Notes: generated by a model from the sequence alone, not told the origin. 64,000 nucleotides of DNA from Lachnospiraceae bacterium (GCA_014804695.1 JAAUZJ010000020.1:56216-120215), one strand, 5' to 3'. Shown: positions 24,993 through 34,443, counted from the stretch's first letter. Numbers and translations: made by a program.

Positions 24993-27437
24993 ATGCAGCC
25001 ACAATTTACTGACAAGGCGAAGACGGCATTGGCACTGGCTGAACGTGCAGCCAAAAATTTGAAACAGGGTTATATTGGAACGGAACATATCTTACTTGGA
25101 TTGTTAAAAGAAAATACAGGAGTTGCAGCTACTGTACTTGCCGACAACGGTTTAGAGGAGCATCAACTTAAAGAAATGATAAAGGAGCTGCTTGCCCCCG
25201 AAAGTTCGGTGATGTTAGCAGAGCGCGAAGGTTATTCCCCAAGAGCGGAGAAGGTGCTTGACGAAGCCCGTAAGCAGGCGGAACGTTTTCGCAGTGATAA
25301 GATAGGAACAGAGCATATTTTGCTTGCACTTTTAAAAGAAGGAGAAAATGTAGCGGTCAGACTGCTTAATACTCTGGGTATCCATATCCAGAAGCTGTAT
25401 GTTGATGTACTTGCGGCGATGGGAGAGGATAAATCGCTTTATAAAGAAGATTTGGGCAAGAAGGCTAACAGGAAAAAGAACACTGTTTCAACCTTAGAAC
25501 AGTACAGCAGGGATTTGACAGCCCTTGCAAGAGAAGGCAGGCTGGATCCTGTTATCGGAAGAGAAGATGAAATCAGGCGCGTAGTACAGATTTTAAGCCG
25601 TAGAACCAAGAACAATCCCTGTCTTATCGGTGAACCCGGGGTTGGTAAGACTGCGGTAGTAGAGGGACTTGCAATGAAGATCGTGATGGGAGACGTGCCT
25701 TTTACCGTACAGGATAAGCGCGTTATGACATTGGATCTGTCGGGAATGGTTGCAGGCAGTAAGTACCGCGGTGAATTTGAGGAGAGAATTAAGAAGGTAA
25801 TAAAAGAAGTTATAGAGGATGGCAATATCATTCTTTTTCTGGATGAGATGCATACAATTATCGGCGCCGGGGGCGCAGAGGGGGCAATAGATGCATCCAA
25901 TATTTTAAAACCCTCACTTGCAAGGGGGGAAATTCAATTAATTGGCGCTACAACGATAGCGGAATATCGAAAATACGTTGAAAGAGATGCAGCCCTTGAG
26001 CGAAGATTCCAGCCTGTGACGGTAGAGGAAGCTACGGTAGAGGAAGCCGAGAATATACTGGCGGGAATTGCCTATAAATATGAGGATCACCATAGGGTGA
26101 CTATTACACCGGAAGCAATCAAGGCGGCGGTAGCCCTCTCCTCAAGATATATTAACGATAGAAATTTACCTGATAAGGCAATCGATCTAATTGATGAGGC
26201 CGCGGCGGCAGTCAGGTTAAAAACTGCCAAACAGCCGGACAAACTTAAAGAACTGGCCGAAGAAATACAGAAAATTGATCTGCAGATAGAGCGTTCCATA
26301 AGGATAGAGGCATTTACACAGGCGGGTGAACTTAAAAAGTATCAGGATACGCTTATCAAAAAGTATGAGCGTATGCTCAAACGAATGGAGAAGGATGACG
26401 AAAAGAAGGAATATGTAGTCGGAGAAAACGAGATTGCGGAAGTTGTTGCACTCTGGACGAAGATTCCCGTAAAGAAGCTGGCGGAAAAAGAAAGCGAGAG
26501 ACTGCTTAAGTTAGAATCAATTCTGCATAAGCGGGTAATCGGTCAGGAAGAGGCGGTTACAGCTGTTGCAAAGGCTATGAGACGCGGAAGGGTAGGTCTC
26601 CAGGATCCTAACAGACCGATTGGCTCATTCCTTTTTCTTGGACCTACCGGTGTGGGTAAGACAGAGCTCAGCAAGGCGTTAGCGGAAGCTATGTTCGGTT
26701 CTGAGGGAGCGCTTATACGTGTCGATATGTCAGAATATATGGAAGGACATTCGGTATCTAAGATGATAGGTTCGCCGCCGGGCTATGTGGGATTTGAAGA
26801 GGGCGGACAGCTTAGCGAGAAGGTAAGAAGGAACCCTTATTCGGTAGTCCTTTTTGACGAAATAGAGAAAGCGCATCCGGATGTATTTAATATACTGCTT
26901 CAGGTGTTGGATGACGGGCATATAACGGATTCCAAAGGCCGTAAGGTCAGCTTTAAGAATACAATCCTGATTATGACTTCAAATGCGGGCGCACAGAGGA
27001 TTATGGAACCCAAAAACCTTGGTTTCTCTTCCGGCGAAAGTGAGAAGCAGAATTATGATAAAATGAAGTCCAATGTTATGGAAGAGGTTAAGAGGATCTT
27101 TAAACCCGAATTTATTAACAGAATCGATGAGATCATGGTCTTCCATCCGCTTAATAAGAACGACATGAAACAGATAGTGACAATGCTTTCAAAGAATCTG
27201 GTTAAAAGATGTAAAGAGCAGATGGATATCGATTTGACCGTAACACCTGCGCTTAAAGATTATATCGTAGAAAAGCATACGGATTCCAAGATGGGTGCAA
27301 GACCGATGAAGAGGGCGATTCAGACTGAAATAGAGGATACTCTTGCGATGGAAATTTTAGCAGGAAACGTAAAAGCAGGCGATAAGGTATCGGCAGTGCT
27401 TAAAAATAAGAATGTCTCTTATAAGGTACACGAATAA
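24993..27437 (+). CDS. clpC: AAA+ unfoldase ClpC
   Basis: Hexameric Hsp100 that unfolds proteins and feeds ClpP. The 814 residues have the double Clp N-domain (1-145), first ATPase with Walker A GEPGVGKT (about 213-220), the coiled-coil M domain of ClpC length (about 395-480), and second ATPase with Walker A GPTGVGKT (about 550-557) and sensor region. GSPPGYVGFEEGG is the pore-loop segment. The start follows the GntR stop closely (GGAGG within that gene's end). No mcsA, mcsB or ctsR is present here. Confidence 0.97.
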   Translation: MQPQFTDKAKTALALAERAAKNLKQGYIGTEHILLGLLKENTGVAATVLADNGLEEHQLKEMIKELLAPESSVMLAEREGYSPRAEKVLDEARKQAERFRSDKIGTEHILLALLKEGENVAVRLLNTLGIHIQKLYVDVLAAMGEDKSLYKEDLGKKANRKKNTVSTLEQYSRDLTALAREGRLDPVIGREDEIRRVVQILSRRTKNNPCLIGEPGVGKTAVVEGLAMKIVMGDVPFTVQDKRVMTLDLSGMVAGSKYRGEFEERIKKVIKEVIEDGNIILFLDEMHTIIGAGGAEGAIDASNILKPSLARGEIQLIGATTIAEYRKYVERDAALERRFQPVTVEEATVEEAENILAGIAYKYEDHHRVTITPEAIKAAVALSSRYINDRNLPDKAIDLIDEAAAAVRLKTAKQPDKLKELAEEIQKIDLQIERSIRIEAFTQAGELKKYQDTLIKKYERMLKRMEKDDEKKEYVVGENEIAEVVALWTKIPVKKLAEKESERLLKLESILHKRVIGQEEAVTAVAKAMRRGRVGLQDPNRPIGSFLFLGPTGVGKTELSKALAEAMFGSEGALIRVDMSEYMEGHSVSKMIGSPPGYVGFEEGGQLSEKVRRNPYSVVLFDEIEKAHPDVFNILLQVLDDGHITDSKGRKVSFKNTILIMTSNAGAQRIMEPKNLGFSSGESEKQNYDKMKSNVMEEVKRIFKPEFINRIDEIMVFHPLNKNDMKQIVTMLSKNLVKRCKEQMDIDLTVTPALKDYIVEKHTDSKMGARPMKRAIQTEIEDTLAMEILAGNVKAGDKVSAVLKNKNVSYKVHE

Positions 27438-27483
27438 TTTTATTGAAAAATATTTACAAAACAACTTAGGAGGATGAGTTACA

Positions 27484-27894
27484 ATGGCGGTAGTACAGGA
27501 ATTGCTTCGCGAAGAAGCACAGGGAGCGATCAGTTTTGGCAATCATAAGCTGGAAATCAAAGCAAAGGTAGAGGATTTTGAGCATGGCGGAGATTTATTA
27601 AAGGTTAAAACCTATAAAAGCATTACTAAACTTGAAAAAAACGGTATGTTCGCATATGAGTCAGTGCCGGGCACAAGTGTCAATAATTTTACGGAAAGTG
27701 AAAACGGAGTAAACTTTGTCGTAGAAGGTGACGAGGATGCTCAGATTACCGTAGGCTTAGAAGATGATACCGAGTATGATGTATATGTAAATGATGAAAA
27801 GATAGGAAGAATGAAGACCAATTTAGGCGGTAAGCTCAATATAAGCATCGAGCTTGCAGATGCCGGAGAAGTCAATGTAAAGATTGTAAAATAG
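27484..27894 (+). CDS. Conserved hypothetical protein between clpC and radA
   Basis: A 136-residue acidic protein beginning MAVVQELLREEAQG, rich in beta strands, with no signal peptide, membrane segment or cysteines. A strong AGGAGG precedes the ATG, so it is probably well expressed. It lies 46 bases after clpC and 12 before radA. Similar short proteins are known to me in Lachnospiraceae but without an established function. The C-terminal half (TVGLEDDTEYDVYVNDEKIG) resembles an immunoglobulin-like or carbohydrate-binding sandwich. No function is proposed. Confidence 0.75.
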   Translation: MAVVQELLREEAQGAISFGNHKLEIKAKVEDFEHGGDLLKVKTYKSITKLEKNGMFAYESVPGTSVNNFTESENGVNFVVEGDEDAQITVGLEDDTEYDVYVNDEKIGRMKTNLGGKLNISIELADAGEVNVKIVK

Positions 27895-27906
27895 TTAAGA
27901 GGTTTT

Positions 27907-29277
27907 ATGGCAAAAGCAAAAATAACAACTGTATTTTATTGCCAGAGCTGTGGCTACGAATCATCTAAATGGATGGGGCAGTGTCCGGGCTGTAAGGAAT
28001 GGAATACTTTTGTGGAAGAAAAAATAAATATCAAAACCGCAGTATCGTCGTCTTCTTCAAGGTCCGGGCATGAGACGGGGAAGCCGCTTAAGCTTTCCGA
28101 AATAGCCCTAAACGATGAAGAGAGAATGTCTACACATATGAAGGAACTTAACAGGGTATTAGGCGGCGGGATTGTGCCGGGCTCCTTAATTTTGGTTGGC
28201 GGGGATCCCGGGATCGGCAAATCTACGCTTTTGCTGCAGGTGTGTCGGAATATGGCGCAGGATAACAGAAAGGTATTATATATATCCGGAGAGGAATCCT
28301 TAAGGCAGATAAAGCTAAGAGCAAACCGGATCGGAGAATTTGGAGAAAACCTGTTTTTGTTGTGTGAGACTGATTTAGGAGTCATTGAAGAAACAATCCG
28401 ACATATTATGCCTGATATTACGATAATTGATTCAATTCAGACGGTATATAATGCGGATGTTTCATCCGCGCCGGGGAGTGTGTCCCAGGTCAGGGAGGCG
28501 ACGAACGTATTTTTGCAGATTGCCAAAGGCTTGGGAGTCTCCGTTTTTATTGTAGGCCATGTGACAAAGGAAGGAACCGTAGCCGGTCCCCGCGTACTTG
28601 AGCATATGGTAGATACTGTTCTGTACTTTGAGGGTGACAGACATGCATCTTACCGCATCCTGCGCGGAGTCAAGAACCGTTTTGGTTCTACCAATGAAAT
28701 CGGCGTATTTGAGATGCAGGAGAAGGGGCTTATTGAGGTGGCTAATCCTTCCGAGTTTATGTTAGACGGCAAGCCTGAAGGGGCAAGCGGCTCCATTGTG
28801 TCGTGTTCTATGGAAGGAAGCAGACCGATCCTTATTGAGATTCAGGCTCTAGTCTGCCATACGAATTTCGGATTCCCGAGAAGACAGGCAATCGGAACGG
28901 ATTTTAACAGGCTCAACTTACTTATGGCGGTTTTGGAAAAGAGATTGGGGCTTCAGATGTCGGATTGTGATGCTTATGTCAATCTTGCGGGCGGCATGAA
29001 AATTACGGAACCGGCAATAGATTTAGGCATTGCTATGGCCGTTGCCTCAAGTTTCAAAAACAGGCCGATAAATGATAAGATTGCGGCATTTGGTGAAATT
29101 GGGTTAAGCGGTGAAGTACGCGGCGTCAGTATGATAGAGCAGCGTATTAACGAAGCGGCTAAAATGGGTTTTACGACTTGTGTAATTCCCAAGGTATGCG
29201 TAAAGCAGTTGAAAAGTATGGAAAATATAAAAATAATCGGTGTTTCATCGGTTCAGGATGCTATTGATCTGATATAG
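27907..29277 (+). CDS. radA: DNA repair protein RadA/Sms
   Basis: RecA-related ATPase that helps branch migration in recombination repair. The 456 residues have the N-terminal zinc finger C12xxC15...C26xxC29, Walker A GDPGIGKS (about 99-106), the RadA-specific KNRFG motif (about 256-260), and a Lon-protease-like C-terminal domain lacking the Ser-Lys dyad. clpC followed by radA is an old Firmicute arrangement. A TTTTATGG start context has AAGAGG upstream. A hairpin and REP-like unit begin right after the stop. Confidence 0.96.
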   Translation: MAKAKITTVFYCQSCGYESSKWMGQCPGCKEWNTFVEEKINIKTAVSSSSSRSGHETGKPLKLSEIALNDEERMSTHMKELNRVLGGGIVPGSLILVGGDPGIGKSTLLLQVCRNMAQDNRKVLYISGEESLRQIKLRANRIGEFGENLFLLCETDLGVIEETIRHIMPDITIIDSIQTVYNADVSSAPGSVSQVREATNVFLQIAKGLGVSVFIVGHVTKEGTVAGPRVLEHMVDTVLYFEGDRHASYRILRGVKNRFGSTNEIGVFEMQEKGLIEVANPSEFMLDGKPEGASGSIVSCSMEGSRPILIEIQALVCHTNFGFPRRQAIGTDFNRLNLLMAVLEKRLGLQMSDCDAYVNLAGGMKITEPAIDLGIAMAVASSFKNRPINDKIAAFGEIGLSGEVRGVSMIEQRINEAAKMGFTTCVIPKVCVKQLKSMENIKIIGVSSVQDAIDLI

Positions 29278-29338
29278 GGTGAAAAATAAATTTTTCACCC
29301 GCGAGTTTGTGCTTACGCCCAAACATCGCAGGTTGAGT
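29278..29338 (+). repeat. Terminator hairpin plus REP-like repeat (copy 2)
   Basis: GGGTGAAAAAT (29278-29288) pairs with ATTTTTCACCC (29290-29300). Then GCGAGTTTG...CCCAAACATCGCA and GTTGAG follow, the same unit as behind purD, here with a loop TGCTTACG. Confidence 0.75.
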
Positions 29339-29370
29339 AAGAATGAAGGCTTATTATGACATTATTGTAA

Positions 29371-29458
29371 CAATTTTTAACAATTTGTTAAAAATTGGCT
29401 GTTTTATATGTTCAAAATACTCTTTTTATGTTAATATAAAGTAATGCATAAAAAGAGT
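29371..29458 (+). promoter_or_regulatory. Promoter of the LCP gene with two perfect dyads
   Basis: TTCAAA (29411-29416), 18-bp spacer, TATAAA (29435-29440). Upstream is CAATTTTTAACA/TGTTAAAAATTG (29371-29397, 3-base loop). A second 12-bp dyad, ACTCTTTTTATG (29419-29430)/CATAAAAAGAGT (29447-29458), brackets the -10 and the start site. Either may bind a regulator. Confidence 0.5.
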
Positions 29459-29477
29459 GCAGCGATAAGGAGTTACT

Positions 29478-30620
29478 ATGGACGAGCAGACACAAAATTC
29501 TCAGACAGAGAATCCGCAGTCTCCCGGAGATACTGATGAATCTGTTTTGGGGAAAAAGAAACGGAAGTTCTCTTATAATATTCCGCTTTTTATAATAGAG
29601 GTTGTTGTTTTATTCATAGCAATTGGTGTATTGTATGTAGTTACGGTTGCAACTAAAGATTTGAAACGAACGAACATGGATATGGATACCATCGGTATCA
29701 ATGAAGAAGTTGCAGATACGAAAGTGGAAAAAAAGGAAGAGGAAACCAAGAGCAAGGGCTATAGGAATATTGCCTTGTTTGGTGTAGATGACAGAGAGGG
29801 TAATCTTGGCAAAGGAACCAGAAGCGATACAATAATCATTGCGAGCATCAATCTTGATACCAATGAAATTAAGCTGGTTTCTGTGTATAGAGATACTTAT
29901 CTTAATCTTGGAAATGACAGTTATAATAAATGTAATGCCGCATATGCCAAGGGTGGTCCCGAACAGGCAATCACAATGCTTAATACTAATCTGGATTTGG
30001 ATATTACGGATTATGTGACAGTCGGTTTCGGAGGTCTGATAGATGCAGTTGATGCACTTGGCGGAATTGAAATGGAAATTACTGAATCTGAGATAACTCA
30101 TCTTAACAATTATCAGTTATGTATGTCTGAAGAGATGGGAGTCGATTATATACCGGTGATACAGCCCGGCAAACAGATCTTGAACGGTATGCAGGCGACG
30201 GCATATTGCCGTATACGTTATACCAAAGGCGACGATTTCAGGAGAGCGGAGAGACAGAGGGATGTGCTTGGCGCTATGATGATAAAAGCCAAGGGGGCAT
30301 CGCTTACAACGCTCAATAGTGTTGTAACTGCAGTTTTACCTTCAATCAGCACTTCACTTAATGTAAGTGAGATTCTAGGCGTACTTGGAACCGTAGTAGA
30401 TTACAATCTGGTTGAAAGTGAAGGTCTTCCTTTTTCGGATGAACGTACTTTAGCCAGAATCGGAAGCACAGGGGAATGTATTATTCCTGCAGATCTTGAA
30501 GAAAATGTAGTTAGACTGCATGAACTTTTATATGAGGAAAAGAACTATATACCGTCTAAAGAGGTATCAAATATAAGTAATGAGATTAAAGAGTTAACAA
30601 AAGACTATTTACCTAAGTAA
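29478..30620 (+). CDS. LytR-CpsA-Psr (LCP) family protein
   Basis: LCP enzymes transfer undecaprenyl-linked polymers such as teichoic acid or capsule onto peptidoglycan. The 380 residues have a cytoplasmic start, a membrane anchor (about 36-58), then the LCP domain outside the cell. Conserved features are GVDDREGNLGKGTRSDTI, KLVSVYRDTYLNL with the lipid-phosphate Arg, a DALGGIEM strand and RIRYTKGDDFRRAERQRDVL with the catalytic Arg residues. Single gene between its own promoter and a terminator. Which polymer it attaches is unknown. Confidence 0.93.
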   Translation: MDEQTQNSQTENPQSPGDTDESVLGKKKRKFSYNIPLFIIEVVVLFIAIGVLYVVTVATKDLKRTNMDMDTIGINEEVADTKVEKKEEETKSKGYRNIALFGVDDREGNLGKGTRSDTIIIASINLDTNEIKLVSVYRDTYLNLGNDSYNKCNAAYAKGGPEQAITMLNTNLDLDITDYVTVGFGGLIDAVDALGGIEMEITESEITHLNNYQLCMSEEMGVDYIPVIQPGKQILNGMQATAYCRIRYTKGDDFRRAERQRDVLGAMMIKAKGASLTTLNSVVTAVLPSISTSLNVSEILGVLGTVVDYNLVESEGLPFSDERTLARIGSTGECIIPADLEENVVRLHELLYEEKNYIPSKEVSNISNEIKELTKDYLPK

Positions 30621-30625
30621 TTACG

Positions 30626-30655
30626 GCAGTTTAATGAAAATTAGACTGCTGTTTT
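30626..30655 (+). terminator. Terminator after the LCP gene
   Basis: GCAGTTTAAT pairs with ATTAGACTGC (one T-G pair) around GAAA, followed by TGTTTTATT. Confidence 0.75.
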
Positions 30656-30712
30656 ATTGGAATTAAGAATGTCTTTTCTATAAACGTATTGAAATGAAGG
30701 GTAACACATGTT

Positions 30713-32506
30713 ATGAAAAAGCTTCTTGTATTTTTAAAGGATTATAAGAAAGAGACCGTACTTGCACCTCTTTTTAAGATGTTGGAAGCCTGCTTTGAAC
30801 TGTTTGTTCCGCTTGTTATGGCGGCGGTTATAGACAAAGGTATCGGGCAATCGGATATAGGTTATGTACTTAAGATGGGATTGGTTTTGGTACTGCTTGG
30901 CTTGATCGGTCTCACCTGTTCTATTACGGCACAGTATTTTGCCGCAAAAGCAGCAGTGGGATTTTCGGCTAAGTTGAAACACTCGCTTTTTGCGCATATA
31001 CAGAGCCTTTCCTTTACGGAAATGGATACCCTTGGGACATCTACCATGATCACGCGTATGACTTCCGATATTAATCAGGTGCAGAATGGCGTAAATATGG
31101 TGCTGCGCCTTTTCCTTCGTTCGCCTTTTATTGTATTTGGAGCAATGGTAATGGCATTTACGATAGATGTTAAGGCTGCGTTGATATTTGTTATAACGAT
31201 ACCGCTGCTTTCTATCGTTGTGTTCGGTATCATGATGATTACCATGCCTTTGTATAAAAAGGTTCAGGCAGGACTGGATAATGTGCTTGGAATAACAAGG
31301 GAAAACTTAACCGGAGTCAGGGTTATCCGCGCTTTTCATAAGGAGGAAGAAGAGAGAGTAGAATTTGAGCAAAGTAACAGCATGCTTACCCATATGCAGC
31401 TCTTTGTCGGTAAAATATCTGCGCTAACCAATCCGGTTACTTATATTATTGTTAATATAGCAACTGTTATTTTAATATATACTGGAGCTGTTAGGGTTGA
31501 TACCGGCTATATTACGCAGGGTGAAGTAGTTGCGCTTGTCAATTATATGTCACAGATTTTGATTGAGCTGGTAAAGCTTGCAAATCTTATTATCACAATT
31601 ACCAAAGCGCTTGCCTGCGCAAACCGTATACAAAGTATGTTTGAGTTGAGTTCCAGTATGGAATGGAGTAATAACAATAGTTATTTAAATGAAAAGGTTG
31701 AAAATGACGGCAGCGATTCAAAGGGAAATGAAAAAGTTAAAGATAGATTTAACAATGAAGTTTCGGTCACATATGCAGTTGAGTTTAACAATGTTTCCCT
31801 TACTTATCATGGGGCGGGTGATGAATCCCTAAGTGATATTGATTTCAAAGTAAAGCATGGTGAGACCATCGGAATTATAGGCGGAACCGGTTCAGGGAAG
31901 ACCTCGCTAGTACATCTTATACCTCGTTTTTACGACGCCACTAAGGGAAGTGTTAAGATAGACGGACAGGACGTTAAGGATTATTCTATGGAAGAACTCA
32001 GAGAGAAAGTCGGAATGGTCATGCAGAAGGCAGTTTTATTCCAGGGAACTATCAGAGATAACCTAAAATGGGGTAAGGCCGATGCAACCGACGAGGAGAT
32101 GAACAGGGCATTGGAAATTTCACAGGCAAAGGAGTTTGTAGATTCTAAGCCCAAGGGATTGGATGAATATATTGCTCAGGGAGGAAAAAATCTCTCCGGT
32201 GGACAGAGGCAGAGATTAACTATTGCAAGGGCGGTTGTGAAACAGCCGGAAATACTGATCCTGGATGACAGCGCTTCAGCCCTTGATTATGCGACAGACG
32301 CCAAGTTAAGGAAAGCAATCCGAGAAATGGGAAAAGACAGCAATAAAATAACCACTGTTTTTATTGTGTCGCAGAGAACTTCATCGATACAGCATGCAGA
32401 TCAGATTGTAGTGCTTGATGACGGAAAGGTTGTGGGGCTTGGAAAGCATGAGGAGTTGTTGGAGCGGTGTGAGGTTTATAAGGAGATTTATTATTCGCAG
32501 ATGTAG
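30713..32506 (+). CDS. ABC exporter half-transporter with degenerate ATP site
   Basis: First subunit of a heterodimeric multidrug-type exporter. The 597 residues have six membrane helices (about 1-300), then a nucleotide-binding domain with Walker A GGTGSGKT (about 389-396) and a canonical LSGGQRQR (about 493). Walker B ends ILDDSAS, with Asp in place of the catalytic Glu, and the H-loop His is Gln (VSQRTSS). This is the pattern of the TM287/BmrC side, which keeps a good signature but a dead catalytic base. A 35-residue charged insert (about 325-360) separates the two domains. The partner gene starts 33 bases later. Confidence 0.93.
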   Translation: MKKLLVFLKDYKKETVLAPLFKMLEACFELFVPLVMAAVIDKGIGQSDIGYVLKMGLVLVLLGLIGLTCSITAQYFAAKAAVGFSAKLKHSLFAHIQSLSFTEMDTLGTSTMITRMTSDINQVQNGVNMVLRLFLRSPFIVFGAMVMAFTIDVKAALIFVITIPLLSIVVFGIMMITMPLYKKVQAGLDNVLGITRENLTGVRVIRAFHKEEEERVEFEQSNSMLTHMQLFVGKISALTNPVTYIIVNIATVILIYTGAVRVDTGYITQGEVVALVNYMSQILIELVKLANLIITITKALACANRIQSMFELSSSMEWSNNNSYLNEKVENDGSDSKGNEKVKDRFNNEVSVTYAVEFNNVSLTYHGAGDESLSDIDFKVKHGETIGIIGGTGSGKTSLVHLIPRFYDATKGSVKIDGQDVKDYSMEELREKVGMVMQKAVLFQGTIRDNLKWGKADATDEEMNRALEISQAKEFVDSKPKGLDEYIAQGGKNLSGGQRQRLTIARAVVKQPEILILDDSASALDYATDAKLRKAIREMGKDSNKITTVFIVSQRTSSIQHADQIVVLDDGKVVGLGKHEELLERCEVYKEIYYSQM

Positions 32507-32539
32507 GGATTAATTGTATATAGAAAGGAACAGATTTAT

Positions 32540-34300
32540 ATGGGAAATAAAAGTGGAAAACAGGCGCAAACCATAAAGAAAGTGTTGCGTTATATAAGAA
32601 AATATTGGCTCTATCTTGCGTTGTCTATAGCAGCGGCATCGGTGACGGTAGCGCTTACGCTTTATTTGCCGATTCTTACAGGATATGCTATTGATCTGAT
32701 CGTAGAACAAGGACTGGTAGATTTTGCAGGTATCTTGGAAATATTGAAAAAAATGGCAGTTGTTATTTTGATTACCGCATTGTCACAGTGGCTTATGAAT
32801 ATCTGTAATAATAAGATGACCTATAATATTGTTAAGGATGTCAGAAATGATGCTTTTAGGAAGATAGAAATCCTGCCGTTGAAATACATTGACGGTCATT
32901 CATATGGTGAGATAGTAAGTCGTGTAATTGCGGATGTTGACCAGTTTGCGGACGGCTTGCTCATGGGTTTTACCCAGTTTTTTACCGGAGTGATCACAAT
33001 TATCGGAACGCTTGGCTTTATGCTCAGTGTCAATGTTGGAATAACGGGCGTTGTTGTATTAATTACGCCCTTATCTTTTCTGGTAGCAAGTTTTATTGCG
33101 AAGAAGACTTTTACAATGTTTAAGTTACAGTCGGAAACAAGGGGCGAACAGACGGCTTTTATTGATGAAATGATTGGAAACCAGAAGATTGTTCAGGCTT
33201 TTTCACATGAGGACGAATCAATGGAAGCATTTGATGAAATAAACGAAAGGCTTGAAAGCGCTTCTCTTAAGGCAATCTTTTTCTCATCTCTTACGAATCC
33301 TTCAACCAGGTTTGTCAACAATCTGGTATATGCCGGAGTTGCGATTACCGGCGCGGTTTTAGCGATTACGAAAGGAGCGGCGTATATAAGCGTAGGACAG
33401 TTGTCATGCTTTTTAAGCTATGCAAATCAGTATACTAAACCTTTTAATGAAATATCGGGCGTGGTTACGGAGCTGCAGAATGCTCTTGCGTGTGCTGCCA
33501 GAATCTTTGAACTGATTGAGGAAGAACCGCAGATAGAAGAACCTGAAAATGCATATGTGCTGCATGATGTAGACGGAACTGTGACTCTTGATAATGTTTC
33601 TTTCTCTTACGTTCCTGAGAAAAAGCTGATTCAGAATTTTAATCTGGCAGTTAAGTCAGGACAAAGAATTGCAATAGTCGGTCCTACAGGTTGTGGAAAA
33701 ACAACTGTTATTAATTTGCTTATGCGCTTTTATGATGTAAATGCAGGAGCCATTTGCGTAAGCGGTCATGATATCAGGGAGGTTACCAGAAGAAGTCTTC
33801 GCGGAAGCTATGGAATGGTATTGCAGGAGACCTGGCTGAAAACCGGAACTATACGCGAGAATATTATCATGGGAAAACCTGATGCTACGGATGAAGAGAT
33901 TGTAGCGGCTGCTAAGGCTTCACATGCACACAGCTTTATTAAGAGACTGCCAAACGGTTATGATACAGTAATTACGGAAGACGGAGGAAACCTTTCACAA
34001 GGACAAAAACAGTTGTTATGTATTACACGGGTTATGTTGTGTCTGCCGCCGATGCTGATTTTAGATGAAGCTACATCCTCTATTGATACCAGAACCGAGA
34101 TTAAGATACAACAGGCTTTTGCAACTATGATGAAAGGCAGAACAAGTTTTATTGTAGCGCACAGACTTTCTACAATTCGAGAGGCCGATATAATTCTGGT
34201 TATGAAAGACGGTAATATTATTGAGCAGGGAAATCATGAGGCATTGCTTGCCATGAACGGATTCTATGCAAATCTCTATCAGAGTCAGTTTGCAAGATAG
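32540..34300 (+). CDS. ABC exporter half-transporter with active ATP site
   Basis: Second subunit of the exporter. The 586 residues have six membrane helices (about 20-300) and a nucleotide-binding domain with Walker A GPTGCGKT, Walker B LILDEATS with the catalytic Glu, and the H-loop His (VAHRLSTI). The signature is altered to LSQGQKQ. The defects are therefore complementary to those of the first subunit: together they build one working and one degenerate ATP site, as in TM287/288 and BmrCD. Substrate unknown; drugs, peptides and lipids are all possible. RBS AGAAAGGAAC. Confidence 0.93.
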   Translation: MGNKSGKQAQTIKKVLRYIRKYWLYLALSIAAASVTVALTLYLPILTGYAIDLIVEQGLVDFAGILEILKKMAVVILITALSQWLMNICNNKMTYNIVKDVRNDAFRKIEILPLKYIDGHSYGEIVSRVIADVDQFADGLLMGFTQFFTGVITIIGTLGFMLSVNVGITGVVVLITPLSFLVASFIAKKTFTMFKLQSETRGEQTAFIDEMIGNQKIVQAFSHEDESMEAFDEINERLESASLKAIFFSSLTNPSTRFVNNLVYAGVAITGAVLAITKGAAYISVGQLSCFLSYANQYTKPFNEISGVVTELQNALACAARIFELIEEEPQIEEPENAYVLHDVDGTVTLDNVSFSYVPEKKLIQNFNLAVKSGQRIAIVGPTGCGKTTVINLLMRFYDVNAGAICVSGHDIREVTRRSLRGSYGMVLQETWLKTGTIRENIIMGKPDATDEEIVAAAKASHAHSFIKRLPNGYDTVITEDGGNLSQGQKQLLCITRVMLCLPPMLILDEATSSIDTRTEIKIQQAFATMMKGRTSFIVAHRLSTIREADIILVMKDGNIIEQGNHEALLAMNGFYANLYQSQFAR

Positions 34301-34303
34301 AAA

Positions 34304-34329
34304 AAAGTCAGGCTATACAGCCCGACTTT
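34304..34329. terminator. Bidirectional terminator between the exporter and tRNA-Trp
   Basis: AAAGTC-A-GGC pairs with GCC-C-GACTTT around TATACA. On the minus strand the stem is followed by TTTTTT, so it should end the tRNA-Trp transcript; it also fits the end of the exporter mRNA. Confidence 0.7.
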
Positions 34330-34332
34330 ATA

Positions 34333-34403
34333 CAGGGGCAGTAGGAATCGAACCCACATCGATGGTTTTGGAGACCACTGTTCTACCTTTGAACTATGCC
34401 CCT
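34333..34403 (-). tRNA. tRNA-Trp (anticodon CCA)
   Basis: The minus strand folds as a cloverleaf: acceptor AGGGGCA/TGCCCCT, D-arm GTTC...GAAC, anticodon loop CTCCAAA with anticodon CCA, and T-arm with GGTTCGATTCC. Discriminator G; the 3' CCA is not encoded (TA follows). Confidence 0.95.
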
Positions 34404-34413
34404 ATGCGTAAAT

Positions 34414-34443
34414 ATTATAGTGGTGAAAGCATCTTGCCGTCAA
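34414..34443 (-). promoter_or_regulatory. tRNA-Trp promoter
   Basis: Minus strand TTGACG (plus 34438-34443), 18-bp spacer, TATAAT (plus 34414-34419), ten bases before the tRNA 5' end. Confidence 0.7.
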
